The notes under the pieces are model-generated. The model worked only from the letters and a program-made list of their open reading frames with translations. It was not told the origin of the DNA and did not search any database. A DNA stretch of 60,448 nt from Conoideocrella luteorostrata. Taxonomy: Eukaryota; Ascomycota; Sordariomycetes; Hypocreales; Clavicipitaceae. The translations under genes and the position numbers were made by a program. Location: NCBI GenBank assembly GCA_032433595.1, contig JASWJB010000272.1, positions 1-60,448 of the forward strand. The letters run 5' to 3'. Shown here piece by piece: positions 11,182 to 22,539 of the stretch. How positions within the stretch are numbered: the first letter of the stretch is position 1; each line of letters opens with the position of its first letter.

Positions 11182-12284
11182 CTAGCATCCTGCGTAGATG
11201 GCATTGGCAAAGAGCGCATATGTGTCGGCATTGTTCAATGCCTGCTTGTTATTCAACCTCATGGCATTCTGATACCCGTATCCCAAGTCGCCAGTGCCTG
11301 CAATCTGACGCAAGTGGGTAACCTCGTGCAAGTTAGTAGTGGCCTGATCCTGGGCATGACACCTAGAAGTCAAGCCAGGAAGGTCCTCAAAATATAAGTC
11401 GCAATAAGCCTGAAAGCTCTGGCTGGGCACGGTGTAAGCCAAAACACCGGAGGAGCAACCGTTGTCAACATCAGTGCAGTAGTACTTGCTGACACCTCCG
11501 CTGGTGGAACCACACTCGGTGGCAACTTTGCCTAGAACCTGGGCAACCTTGTTCTTGGTAGAAGAACTAGAATCCTTGAAGTACTCTTTGACTTTGGCAT
11601 CATTCGACTGGGCAGCAGATTGGGCAGCTTTGGCGAGCTTTGCGCAGTTGGACAGAGCGGCTCTTGTGACGGAGAGCTTCTGGCCGGTACAGTCGCTTTG
11701 GACGCTGACACGCTTAGTGACGCGGAAGGTCTTCATGATGGAGGCGGCTTCCGAGCCGTTGACCACAGTGTTAAGCTTGTTGGACGCGTAGGGCACAGAG
11801 CCAATGAGAGTGTTGTCCTTGTCGGCCGCAAATTGCATCACACCGGTGGAGAGGATGTCGAAATTGCCTCCGGCTGAGAGGTCATGTACTTCTCCGACAT
11901 TGAAGACTACCTCGATGGACTTGCCAGCGGGGATATGTTCGAAAGCGTCATCGCCGAGGTTCTTGGTGGTGATGCGCTGGCGAATGCCCTGGAATTGGAC
12001 CTCGTTGCCTGGCGGGAATTAGCATGGGCTGACTTACTGGAGAGTCAGGTGAGGTATTCTTAAGTCTTACCATCAGCACCGGTGATTCGAGTCTTCTGCA
12101 CGGCAGAGCTATCAAGGATAGTGCCTGTTCTGAAGATCTTCAGGTTGTTTTTGCCGTTGTTGGTGATGGTGGCTTTTACGGCAGAATTGCCCGTCATCTC
12201 AAGCTTGACATCGAGAGGCGTAGGGGCTTGAGGAGCGGCCGCGGCCAAGGAGACCAGGGCGGCAAGACCGGCGAGGAACTTCAT
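11182..12284 (-). CDS. Deuterolysin (M35) metalloprotease precursor
   Basis: Exons 12284-12071 and 12008-11182, with a 62-base GT...AG intron, give 346 residues. A signal peptide covers about residues 1-17 (LAALVSLAAAAPQ). A long propeptide follows, ending near a dibasic Kex2 site (VTKR/VSVQSDC). The mature domain contains HEVTH (H299, E300, H303: zinc ligands and catalytic Glu), then GTGDLGYGYQNAM carrying the aspzincin Asp ligand, and NADTYALFANAIYAGC with the terminal Cys found in this family. It should be a secreted, zinc-dependent neutral protease II that prefers basic protein substrates. The length matches fungal deuterolysins. The start ATG is directly followed by the signal peptide. 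Confidence 0.95.
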
Positions 12285-14691
12285 TTTGTTGAATTCGATG
12301 AGCTTGGGCTATTGATATTAGGAGATAAGGGGAAGATTGTGGAACTCTGGCTGTGGTAGGATGGGATCAGTCTTGAGAGGCAAGGTGCAGGCGGGTACTT
12401 ATAGTTGTCCATGGCAAAGATGAAGCGTCTGGTGTTTGTAAACGGGTTCTTGGAAGCCCTCATAGGAAGATTCCTATTCGAGAAGGTTGCCGGTAGTAGA
12501 CTGTGAGAATCAGTATCATGAATGATAGACATGGGCATGACATCTGCCGATGTGTGGAGTGATGGAAGACTTCGATGGTAGTCTGGATCCTGTGGGTTAT
12601 TTGCAAGATGTGACTTTCCGGATGGCGTTAGATGCGAGTTGACTGTGGTTCTCTATTCATCTGTGGTTTGTTTAGAAGGCGCTGTTTAGGCGCGTTGTGT
12701 ACTTTTTATTACAAGTAATGGCCCTGTTTCAATGCACTAAACTGACACCAGGGAAGGGGGAGGAACTTTGCCGTTCGATAACACATGTGGCTTTTAGCTG
12801 AACCTCTATGAAGTCTATGACTAGGTTGCCCACGTCTCATGATTTCACACGCTGCCCCAGGGAATATTTTTGAGCGCCCCGAAGAGATAGTAGAGAATGC
12901 AAATAACAGGAGTGAGTGTCATGTCGTGGCGGATAGAATTGCCGTCCTCGCCAACAGAAATAGATCCCGGCAGGCAATCATTCTGAACTCAGTAGACAGG
13001 GGCATTTCAACTCCACAAATAGCCGCAGTAACTCCTTCCCAATTAGATGGGAAAGCCCCGGGTCTTATTTAACGTCTACAATGCAAAGTGGATAGGGTAT
13101 CGTTTGTGGTTGCAGGAGGACGTGGGCCGAGGGGTAGATTACTCCAAGTATCCGCACAAGCTCCGAGTCGTGCTTGCTGGGAGTCTCAGAGTTAGTGAAT
13201 TCGACACCTAGGCCTGATGATCATTACTGATAGTGGTTCATACGTGACACGTGGAGCAGTTCCTGCACTCCACCGTAACCATGCTATGAAGCTAAGGCGT
13301 AGCTTCTTCTAAACGAAATCAAGCGGGCAGTGGTGCTAAACCGTACGCGCATTAATGGTGGCTTCTCCGCATGAAACGTACGAGCTGCGTGAAGGCTTCG
13401 TTGCCAAGGCAGGCCATGCTTTTGTATTCGTTTGTTTGTCAAAAGTTGCTGGCGCCATAAAACAACTAATATATTTGCAACACCACGACCATGGCACGAC
13501 ACTGAAGATTTTACCGAGGACCCTGTAGAGTGGGAGGCGTCATTACCGAGATAGAACCGTGTCCGGCAGTCCAGTCCCGCCTTATCAACCATGGTCCCGG
13601 TCAGTTTGGACGACCTGATAGGCTTTACATGTTATTGGAGTGACAACAGGGCAGTCTAGGGAAGACAACAACGAACAAGAAGAAGAAAACGAAAAGCCCT
13701 TCTTCCAAAGTCGTATTTGACCCACTCATAGGGATCGTCGCAATCTTGCCCGACTTGCTTGCATCTTTGTTGCCTTTGTTCTGTCACAAGCGTTATCTTG
13801 AGGGAGCTTCATCGACGACCTTCCATTTTGGTACGCGACTCCGATGGTTGATAATGAAAAGTTGAATGCCGATGCCGATCCTTTTTTCCCTCTTGTGTCC
13901 TTGCAAGCTGGATGATGATGGGATGGATGCACAGTCGCTTTTAGCCTAATGCGCGACATTCATTTTGTGTTGACTTTGCCGGCTTGCCACTTCTGCAGCG
14001 TCCGATTGATCCTGCGGCGGTAATTGAGGCAGTTATCGTACGGGGAGAAAAGCGACAGACAGGGAATGAAGAAAGAATAGAATTAAAAATACCAGAATAA
14101 GAATAATACGAACAGCAAAAGAGTTTCTGCGTAAGAAAGTAAGCGACTGTCGGTCGGAAGACCCAACAACTGCGTCACTAGTCATGGGTGATGCGACCGG
14201 CACAGATAGCTGGTGTGGTACGTTTGGCCGTTACTGCCATGCGCATTCTTGGCAGAGTTGCCGGCTTCCGATTAGCCATTCCTTGTAGGAGTGTCTGTGG
14301 GGAGCAACTCATGCCGTTAAGTGGGCAGGTTATTAATTTTAAAACAACCTTCTTAATAGGCATTAACCTAGCCTTTTATTACAGCGGTGGAAATGCGCCA
14401 CAAGGGTTATGGGAAGAACTATCCCGAGGCCATCGGAGCGGACTTTGTTGATGCTATATTCTGTGCGGAGTAGGCAACATTGTATTCCTCCGTTCATCTA
14501 CATATACAGTATCTGGCATTATATATTTTACCTCCCTCAGGTATTGCCCCCACCGTTTCTAGTATGGTAAGGCTGTTCTTGTGATACATGGAGGGTGTAA
14601 TATACCTCGTGCCTCACACTGTAACTATCACATTGTCTGATGCACTGGCGTTATTATCGGTTTCCCGGTATAATGTATGCAAAGCCCTTGC
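12285..14691. other. 2.4-kb gene-free stretch
   Basis: The right-hand side of the deuterolysin promoter and the 3' side of the quercetinase gene. Open frames at 12839-13072, 13284-13592, 13726-13959 and 14188-14451 are short and mutually unsupported. No repeat or RNA gene was seen. Confidence 0.55.
12397..12403 (-). promoter_or_regulatory. TATA-like element of deuterolysin gene
   Basis: On the minus strand this reads TATAAGT, about 115 bases upstream of the deuterolysin ATG, a plausible TATA position. Identified by motif and distance only. Confidence 0.35.
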
Positions 14692-15852
14692 TCAGGGCTT
14701 GTAGCTAGCGTAGATCGGATACGCAGTAAAGTTCCAGGGCACACTCGTCTTTAACAGCTGATACTCCAACCCCTGGGCACCATCGTTGATGTACATGAAC
14801 TTGGTGTAAGGCACAGTGGCATGATAGGTAAAGTTTACGCCTTTCGGGATGAAAGCGACATCTCCTGGCAACAGATACGCTCTTTTGTAGCCAGATACTT
14901 CAAGAACCAGCTGTCCATCCTCCATTTGCACAGCAAAATGGTTCGGCAGCGTTGCCGCATTCACAGACTCATTGTGCTGCCTCGGGGACATGATGATGGT
15001 GCCCATGCTGAAGTTCCCATGTGTTGACTGCTCAGGTGTGGCAAGGGGCTGGATGATCTTATAGCCGTTGTCGGAATTAAGGAACTTAGGACCGTAGTCC
15101 TTGGCCACGAAGTAAGGAAGAGTAGAGTCGTTGGCGAGTGTGTTGGGGCCATCGTGCCAGTGCAGGTGGGCTTCTCCCGCCGTGCCGTTAACAAAGTCAC
15201 GACGAGGGATAAATTCCTCGGACGGAGACGCATACAGATCCAATGCAGCAAATTGTATGGCCAACTCGGGCGTCATGGGTCCAAAGATCTCAGGATCAGC
15301 AGCCAGAGGTAGAAACGGGGAATTGACGCCATTGGTTGGGAAGTCGCCGGAGCTGAAGTCATCAAACAAACGCTCGAACCCCGCGGGATGAAATACATGC
15401 GCAAGCTGCGAGTCAGGGTCGGTCAGTTGGAAAGTATGTATCGATCCGGGCGGGATGTTGCCGTAGTCTCCCAACGTCGCGACGCGAGCCTCCTGGCTGG
15501 CACCCGTTTCGTTCTTCACTCCCCACAGCTCGACTCGGCCGCGAGCGCAGTAAAAGTGCTCATGGTAGATTCGATGGGTGTGCGGCCGCGCCGAGTTCCA
15601 GCCGGATTCTCTTCCGTTGTGCTGAACGAGCGTGAAGGCGCCGCCCGAGGAGTTGGCTGTGATGGAGTAGCGGATGACTTGGGATGCCGTCAGGTAGATG
15701 CCTCTGCCGTGGTATCTGGGCAACACGTACGGACGAACATGGTCGGGGGCTTGGTTGACGACAATTTCGTGGCTGCCGTTGTGTTGGTGCGTGTACACCT
15801 CGGCGGCAGAAGCAGCTGCTGATGCAGACAGCAGAATCTGGAGATATTTCAT
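14692..15852 (-). CDS. Secreted bicupin, quercetin 2,3-dioxygenase-like
   Basis: A single exon of 386 residues with a signal peptide at about 1-17. The N-terminal cupin has PHTHRIYHEHFYCARG, giving H91, H93 and E98, and then GSIHTFQL with H139. This is the same H-x-H-x4-E...H metal site as the copper quercetinase of Aspergillus. A second, weaker cupin spans about 225-370 (AHLHWHDGPN, LLPGDVAFIPKG). The family opens the flavonol ring with O2 and releases carbon monoxide; here it would act outside the cell on plant flavonoids. Several sequons fit secretion. The metal and substrate are inferred from the family; related bicupins have other substrates. Confidence 0.85.
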   Translation of the reverse strand: MKYLQILLSASAAASAAEVYTHQHNGSHEIVVNQAPDHVRPYVLPRYHGRGIYLTASQVIRYSITANSSGGAFTLVQHNGRESGWNSARPHTHRIYHEHFYCARGRVELWGVKNETGASQEARVATLGDYGNIPPGSIHTFQLTDPDSQLAHVFHPAGFERLFDDFSSGDFPTNGVNSPFLPLAADPEIFGPMTPELAIQFAALDLYASPSEEFIPRRDFVNGTAGEAHLHWHDGPNTLANDSTLPYFVAKDYGPKFLNSDNGYKIIQPLATPEQSTHGNFSMGTIIMSPRQHNESVNAATLPNHFAVQMEDGQLVLEVSGYKRAYLLPGDVAFIPKGVNFTYHATVPYTKFMYINDGAQGLEYQLLKTSVPWNFTAYPIYASYKP

Positions 15853-16863
15853 AGTATAGCGATTCGCAGTTGCTACCGGATGGTATAATCGTAGTGAATT
15901 TTTTTACTTTTTCCCTTTTTTTTTTTTTGGGCATTCTTGGCTACAAGGTCTCCTCTCTCTTTAAGTCTGTTGGATTTTCCTATCCCACGCGGCTTGGTTC
16001 GCTGCTGAAATTTTTCACTTCTACTGCATCCAGGCTAATCCCCGCTTTGAACACAGAGTAGTACTGCATTTATTAGGGTAATACATCGCATCCCATCGGC
16101 CTTCGTCCGTGGGAGTGCTAGACGCGAAAAGGATCGATGCTGACATGGTGACCAGTCAGCGCCGATGAAGTAATTTGGCGTGGATTGGTAAAGTGCTGAC
16201 AGCGCGGACTACAGAATTAAAACTTTATTTTAATCTTCATCTGAACTATTCTTTTAGCTTCCGGATTAGGGAGCCAATGGGAATGTGAGAGGCGGATCGC
16301 GAGGCTAACACTTCAGCATTATGCCTGCGGCAAGGCTATACTATAGAGAAAGGTTGTCTATTATGTCAATCTGGGGTTGATCGAGGGTTGCTGCAGTAAG
16401 AATGGCTCTGGGCGACCCTCGTTCCATTGCAGCTGTACATGCGGCTTCTTGCATTGTGGATGGTCTTATGCGCCACTCGGAACTCATTACGACGATTTCC
16501 GGGCTGCTCCAGACGAGATTGGACTCAACCTAACTAACGGTATGTCGGAAAGATGACGGTCGGTCCTACACTCTTCGTCAGGATCGGGTACCCGGAATCC
16601 GAATTTCCATGCAACCTGCTCGATTCTCCCCCACGCCTTAGCCAACCGCTTGCTCTGCCATGACATGGCACATATTTTGAGCCCATGGGATTCCGCAGCC
16701 TGCAATTCTCCACAATGCTCCAGACAATATTGTCGACTGCTTTAAAAAAGTATCACAATTCGGGCCGGCCGCGGCGGAGAAAGACCACACTGGCCGTGGT
16801 CCCCCGACCTATGATGCTGACCGCCATGCAGAGAAGACTAACAGATGGCTACTGTCGTCGCCC
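15853..16863. other. Gene-free stretch before hydrolase relic
   Basis: No intact gene. A minus-strand frame at 16487-16705 (needs TTG) has protein-like composition (SHGLKICAMSWQSKRLAKAW) and may be a decayed coding piece, but no family is recognised. A T-run lies near 15917-15929, just upstream of the quercetinase. Confidence 0.45.
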
Positions 16864-17697
16864 GGATCCTGTGTAATCGATAACTTCCGGTTCAATAGTG
16901 GGGTGACACTCGAGGGCTTTCGATTACATTACAAGACTGGTTATTGGAGTCATAGAAACCGATGTCAATAGTCGAGCCTTGAATGCCGTGCTGATTATGC
17001 ATGGCTCAGGCAGCCCCAACGATCAGTTCTGAGGGACATATTTGCAGGACACCTCTTCAATTCTCGCCAGCTTCTAGATGCGACAAAGTACTCTATAGTA
17101 CTCCGTGATGGTATCGGGCACGGGCAGTCTAGCAAGCCGAGCGACGGCCTCCACGCCAAATTCCCGCAGTACGGGTATCTCCACATGGTGCGGGCAGACC
17201 ATGAACTGCAAACACAAGGCCTCTGCATTATCGACGCCATTCAGGGTGATAAGAAAGTGGAGTAGGCGTACGCCGAACAGCCAGTGCAGGGACTCACATC
17301 CACGCCCTATACTCTGACGTGGATGAAGTCTGTGCCGTTGTTGTGGCAGAAGCTTGCACCGGATCAACAATTCGCAGACTACTTTTTAGAGAATATGATC
17401 CAAGACAGCCTGAGGCCCGCTGATGCAAAACATCTGCTTTATCAGGCCGCTTTGTCAAAGGACTACGATCCGCGACCTCCACTGAGGAGCATCGAGGCTC
17501 TGCTGGTGGCTATCGACTCTGCAGATGATCAGGTGAATCTACCCGAAGTGCCGGTTCTGGAACACGGCGTTCAGCAAGTTCAAATCGGGTAAACAAGTTC
17601 GGTCCTACCCCCGATTTCAGATGAGGCGCGGGGTCATGGAACGCATACTTGTGCTGCCTTGTGGAAACATGAGTTGCTTGCACTTTTGGAACAGCGG
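16864..17697 (+). pseudogene. Decayed alpha/beta-hydrolase (homoserine acetyltransferase-like)
   Basis: Translated pieces follow one family in order: FNSGVTLEGFRLHYKTG, then in another frame LNAVLIMHGSGSPNDQF, then back in the first frame RDGIGHGQSSKPSDGLHAKF and QYGYLHMVRADHE, IIDAIQGDKK, AAEQP-like AYAEQPVQGL, SKDYDPRPPLRSIEALLVAI, DSADDQVNLPE and finally DEARGHGTHTCAALWKHELL. The last two carry the acid and His of the catalytic triad. The frame is broken by TAG at 16969, two compensating shifts around 16975 and 17027, TAG at 17263 and TAA at 17590. About 50-60 residues between MVRADHELQTQGL and IIDAIQ, which should hold the GxSxG nucleophile elbow, are missing. It cannot encode a working enzyme. 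The 5' end is not defined. Family placement is by remembered motif order. Confidence 0.8.
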
Positions 17698-17907
17698 CGC
17701 ACAAATTGGATTGATCAAGTTTTTATATTCGACTACTTCAGGACGCCACGTATAACGTAAACACAATTTTCCCGACTTCCGGTACATGATAGTCCACGAA
17801 CGACAATTATGCATCGCATTTAAGCAACAATTAACTATGCATCACATTTAAGCAGCGCCCTTTCCATGCAAGTCTATGCTCCCGTCCATCATCTCCAACG
17901 CAAAATT

Positions 17908-19302
17908 CTAGGTATATCCGCTTTGCAATCTCGCCAGCATCTTGTGGATCTGGCTTACATACCAAACCTGAGACGTCATGTTAGCATCACGGACGGTTTG
18001 GCTCCTGTCTCGTGTACTTACAGTTTCGGCAGCACCATTAATCGACCGCATGCCGAGCAGCTTGCTCAGCCACGCGGGAGCCACTGCCTTTGCGTACAGC
18101 GTCGCATCGCTATCCTGGACCTCCTTGTTGAAGATTACGTTTTTGGGCAGCCATGGGTTCAGGACAGAAGGTCGGCCAATGCCGATGAGGTCGCAGCCAC
18201 CGTCACGAATGGCGGCCTCCATGCCTTGACGACTGCGGAATCCGCCCGTCACCATGAGGGGAACATCTTTGAACCTATGACGAATGGCGTGTGCGAATTC
18301 AAGGAAGAAAGCCTCGCGCTTGGCTGTCTTTTCTGACACTGCGCCAGAGTTTTGAACTCTCATCATCTGTGGCGGCACAATTTAGCAAATATCATTTGGC
18401 TTTTTCTTTTTTCTTTTTTTTCTCTTTCCCACGACGGTGTACAGACAGATAAAACTTACCAAGGGGTCTTCATAGCTGCCGCCACTGATCTCTATAAAGT
18501 CGATGCCGGCGGCAACAACATCCTCTACTTGCTCAATACACTCCTGCAGCTCCGTTGCACTCTGATGGTCCACGCTGTTTAGCTTAATGCCGACGCAAAA
18601 CTCCTTGGGGACGACTTTCCGCACGGCGCGTATAATGTCGACGACTATCCGGGCGCGTTTCTTCGGGCTGCCGCCATACTCGTCTGTGCGTTTATTTGTC
18701 TTGGCGCTGAGAAACTGGGCCAGCAGGTAGCCGTGTGCGCCGTGGATTTCGACGCCCGCAAACCCTGCCTCGAAGGAGAGCTTTGCCCCGTCGGCGAAGC
18801 GGCTCACAACGTAATGAATGTCCGTAGTGGTCATTTCCCTGGGCGTCCCGAACACGACGCAACTGACGCATCTCGCAATAATGCCGCCGCCGAGGAGGAC
18901 GGGGACTGCGCTCGGCGCCATGGTCTTCCCAAAGAACCCGTGTGTCCCGGCTCCGGGCAATGACTGTCTGCCTGGATGGTTCAGTTGTACAATGGTTTTC
19001 GCCCCGTTTCTGTTGGATGCCTTGGCCCACGTTCTCCATGATTCTATGAGCTCTCCTCTCGGGATGTTGCTGTTGACGCAATTATCTTCCGCCTGGCCCA
19101 GGTACGCGGGGTCTACCTGCACATTGCCCGTCATGAGCAATCCCCATTCACCCTCCGCCCAGGAGCCATATGTCTCTATCAGCTTTTGATGAGGAAGATT
19201 CTTCCTGTCTCCCCATCCCTCTGCCATGGCCGCTTTGGCCAGGCGGTTAGGGATTGTAAGTCCGCATGGGAGAGTAAGCGGCTTAGCGATTTCGAGATCC
19301 AT
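17908..19302 (-). CDS. NADH:flavin oxidoreductase, Old-Yellow-Enzyme type
   Basis: Exons 19302-18460, 18366-18022 and 17967-17908 join in phase to 415 residues. The first intron (92 bases) contains a pyrimidine/purine-rich run. This is a TIM-barrel FMN enzyme: LTIPNRLAKAAMAEG at the N-terminus binds FMN, IVQLNHPGRQS is the conserved HPGRQ loop, and GFAGVEIHGAHGYLLAQFLS and NKRTDEYGGSPKKRAR are the family's signature blocks. VTGGFRSRQGM and CDLIGIGRPS near the C-terminus are the phosphate-binding region. It would reduce an enone or dienoyl substrate with NAD(P)H in the cytosol; the substrate is unknown. It lies beside the hydrolase relic, with no evidence that the two worked together. Confidence 0.92.
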
Positions 19303-20532
19303 GGCCGCGGCTGGTACTTTATGTAAGGAGGTATTCTAGTCTGAACCGTTCGCTCGCTCGCTCACTCGGTGGTCAATACCAGTGTGTCTGCTGGGCTTGC
19401 CGTGAACAACGAGCATTCGATGAGTTCGAAGATGGAGGCGTAGATAGGAATGCGGGACGCTGTCTTTTAATCTTTTCTCTTTATTTGTTTGCTTTTGACA
19501 CGGCGCAACGGACAGCGCACAATTGAACCGAGCGGACTATTGAACCGGACTTGCCCATTGTTCAATCTCCTGATGTTAGTCCATGAATATAGACTTGATG
19601 GCGGGATAAACTCCGGATTGGGGCCTACGCCGGTGAGCGAACTCCGATGAGACGGAGCCTCGGTACAAGTCCCCACTGTGATCGGCTCTGCGAGATGCCA
19701 TCGAGGGTCACCAGAGAGGCTAGCGCCTGGGATCTGGTCCAATCGCTCAAGGATTGAATAGACTCGGGGGGAAGCTAATCAGTGGAATGGCTGGGGTGCC
19801 CCGGGGCGATTGGTCGCCCCGGAGCGCCGAGGCTTAATGTTAAAGTGCACCTGCGCAATTTTGCCCTCTTCCGGGGCGGGTTTCGAGGGTATATCAGACG
19901 ATATTATTATTCACGTTTCGAACATAGCCAGGCTACTAGCCGCGTCGCATCAAAGTGATGACATGTGTGTTCATGTGCAGCCCAGAAACTGTAACAGAGT
20001 AATCTTGCTGCCCTCTCCCAGGATGGTCCTGTCGTGGTATGGCTGCTGCGCAAAGGTTGTGGAGGAACAGCCGCCGCGCGCCGTTAGCGGGATCTGTCTC
20101 AGACCCGGAACTCTGTTAAGCCGCAGGCACACTGCCATCGGACTAAATACCTGGAAAGAGTACTCCGTTTGGGAGGCGAGTACTCCGTACACAAACTAGG
20201 GTTTATACATCACCATGTTTGTGCTCAGGCTGGGATGCCAGAAACACGCAAGCAGCCGCTGCCTGTCACACTATGCTTGGCAGTAGTAACTGACGTGCTA
20301 TGAGAGACTGGCGGTGTTCGCAAGGCTGGTCACGAGTTTGGAGAAGACGTGCCCAACAAAAGGATTCGTATATGTCGTCATTGCTACCTACTTCTCTACG
20401 GTAAAGTATCGGGTGCGGGCAAACATTTGCCATATCTCATTCTGGCACCATCCGTCCATCCATCCATCTGTCAAACCCATTCCCTGAGAACCTCGTAAAA
20501 ATCCCTAAGACTACGTCTCGTCGAAAAGCAGT
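19303..20532. other. 1.2-kb gene-free stretch
   Basis: Promoter side of the flavin oxidoreductase (CGCT repeat near 19350-19364) and 3' side of the BYS1-like gene. A TACTCCGTA copy lies at 20181-20189 with a near copy at 20161. Frames at 19467-19742 and 19810-20199 are not convincing. Confidence 0.55.
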
Positions 20533-21000
20533 CTACTGCGAGCACAGAGTCAAAGTCACATCAGCGTTGGGCTGGCAGTTCTTGACCTGGCTGCCAGGGG
20601 GAGAAGTTCCGTTAGGCCACACGATGCAAGCGCATGAGGTGTCGGCGCTGCACTCTACCAGCTTGCAGCCAGCGAAGGTGTCCCCGAAGACGCTGCTGAG
20701 GTCATACCAGATGCGGCCGTCCTTGAGGTTGTAGGCGTAGACGGTCTGGGGCTTGCCGGTCCACAGGCCATCCGGGTCGCGGGTGATCTTGAGGGCTATG
20801 CCGCCGGTGTTGGGGTCCGTTCTGAACTGTTCGGAGTAAGACCCGCCAGGCGTGATGGTGTTGGGGGGAGAAATGTTGGTGCCGACGGACCAGAGGGTCA
20901 CCGGGAAGTCGCAGTTGTTTTTGACGACAGCGTTGCCTACGGCCGCGGCGGCCTGGGCGAGGGCAAATGTGAGGGCGAGGGCTTTAGCTTGGCCGAACAT
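20533..21000 (-). CDS. BYS1/thaumatin-like small secreted protein
   Basis: A single exon of 155 residues with a signal peptide at about 1-20. The mature part begins GNAVVKNNCDFPVTLWSVG and continues with ITPGGSYSEQFRTDP, ALKITRDPDGLW and YDLSSVFGDTFAGC. This is the fold and order of the fungal BYS1 family (named for a Blastomyces yeast-phase protein), related to thaumatin-like proteins. About six cysteines, mostly in the second half, suggest disulfides. It should be secreted; the biological role of the family is poorly known. A TATAAAA element lies about 137 bases upstream of the ATG. Confidence 0.85.
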   Translation of the reverse strand: MFGQAKALALTFALAQAAAAVGNAVVKNNCDFPVTLWSVGTNISPPNTITPGGSYSEQFRTDPNTGGIALKITRDPDGLWTGKPQTVYAYNLKDGRIWYDLSSVFGDTFAGCKLVECSADTSCACIVWPNGTSPPGSQVKNCQPNADVTLTLCSQ

Positions 21001-22539
21001 GATGAACTCTGATGCAGGTTGAGAGTGGTGTTTAGTGGTTTTGTTATTTTGGTCTTGGTGATCTATTGAGTGTTTTTACTTGAGCTTGCAGAGCAGTGAA
21101 GAGATAGACGCAACTAGAGACGGCATGGCCAGGCCCTTTTATAACAATTCGGTCTTCGCCTTGACTTTACCGTGTATGCCTTTCGACAACAGCAGCTACT
21201 TCTGCAATTGTTCGGCAGACTCTACCGGAACTTCTTTTCTGGTGCATGTCCGAATACATCATGACATCCAGGGCGTCCAGCGGGTACGAGACGACTGCAA
21301 GAATACGCCCGATACGTCGCCACCTACGCCGCCGGGTCAGCGTCAAATTCGCGGTGACCGGGAACAGAAAGTACCGGAATGCATGGCTACATAGGCGGCT
21401 TGCTCAACACGAGGCGACTGGAAGGGCTGAACGATGCCATCACAAAGCAGAAAGAAGAATAGCAGACGCAAAAGTCAACGTCAGCTGATCGCGTGAGGTA
21501 TGCAGTAGTTGCTTTCACTGCAATATATCCAGGGATCGACAGTACGCCAAGCATCGTGTTTTTTGGTGGTGTGTACCGAAGGTGTGCCCTACAGTCTGGG
21601 GGATCGGCAGTCGGCTAGACAGGCGAGACTTCTTTCGTCCATCAATGTAACATGACCGTTGGACGGTAACGAAGGACCCTAAAAGACGCCTGGATGCGTG
21701 ATGCTACAGCTATTTGGGCTGGAAAAGAAGCCAAAAATAGCCAGAGACTAACTACACCTTTTGGCGCGCACCAACAAACTGATGATACCGTGGGGACCAA
21801 AGTTATAGTCGGCGGAGCATGTCACAGCGACCACTCTGTATTCTCTGTAATCAGTACTCTGCACTCTGTCCTCCGTACTCCGCAGTTCTATCACCAGTGC
21901 AATTGCGCTTCAGGTATTGCAGCTTCGGATTGCTCGGGGCAACGTGAGGCCGTGGCGGCTTACGGCGCTATTAGCTGATGTAAAATATAATGAAATCCGC
22001 TCGGTATATACTGAATGAAGCAAATCTGCTTCACGACAGCTTTGACGGCATTGACAACGGCCGCAGCGGCGTTTCTGGGCATTAGCAGGGCAACCTTTGG
22101 CTTTTGGGTGGGTTACACAGAGCTTGACACGTCACCTGAACATTAGGTTTACTTGAACTGGACCATATAGGGCTGTCTGGCCAAGAGAACCATCCATAAT
22201 GAACGGGGCATTGAGGCTTCAACGCCACATTACTCGTTCTGCTGTTGTGGTATGATGGTGCGGAGTAGAATACGACAAAATGTGGGCATGCAGCTGCCAA
22301 TGCTTGCCAATATGCAACTCAAAATCATATCTCGCCTTTCTCCTCTACGGAGTATAATACGGAGCTATATGATACCCCGGAGCTGTCAAGCATGCCTGCG
22401 TTATAGTAACCGGTTATAAGACACGGACAAGTTCGCAGGGCTGATCAGTCTGGGCCTGCTGTGGAGGCGCCCTGGTGCATGGCTGGGATTGAGAACATTA
22501 ACGGATTGATAACCATCCGCAGAATCACCGATCGCCGGG
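21001..22539. other. 1.5-kb gene-free stretch
   Basis: No supported gene. It contains one full TACGGAGTA copy (22346-22354) and further partial ones (CTCCGTA near 21867, TACGGAG near 22358). Frames at 21246-21488 and 21694-21978 match nothing. Confidence 0.55.
21137..21143 (-). promoter_or_regulatory. TATA box of BYS1-like gene
   Basis: Reads TATAAAA on the minus strand, about 137 bases upstream of the ATG at 21000, followed by AGGGCC. By motif and position only. Confidence 0.5.
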
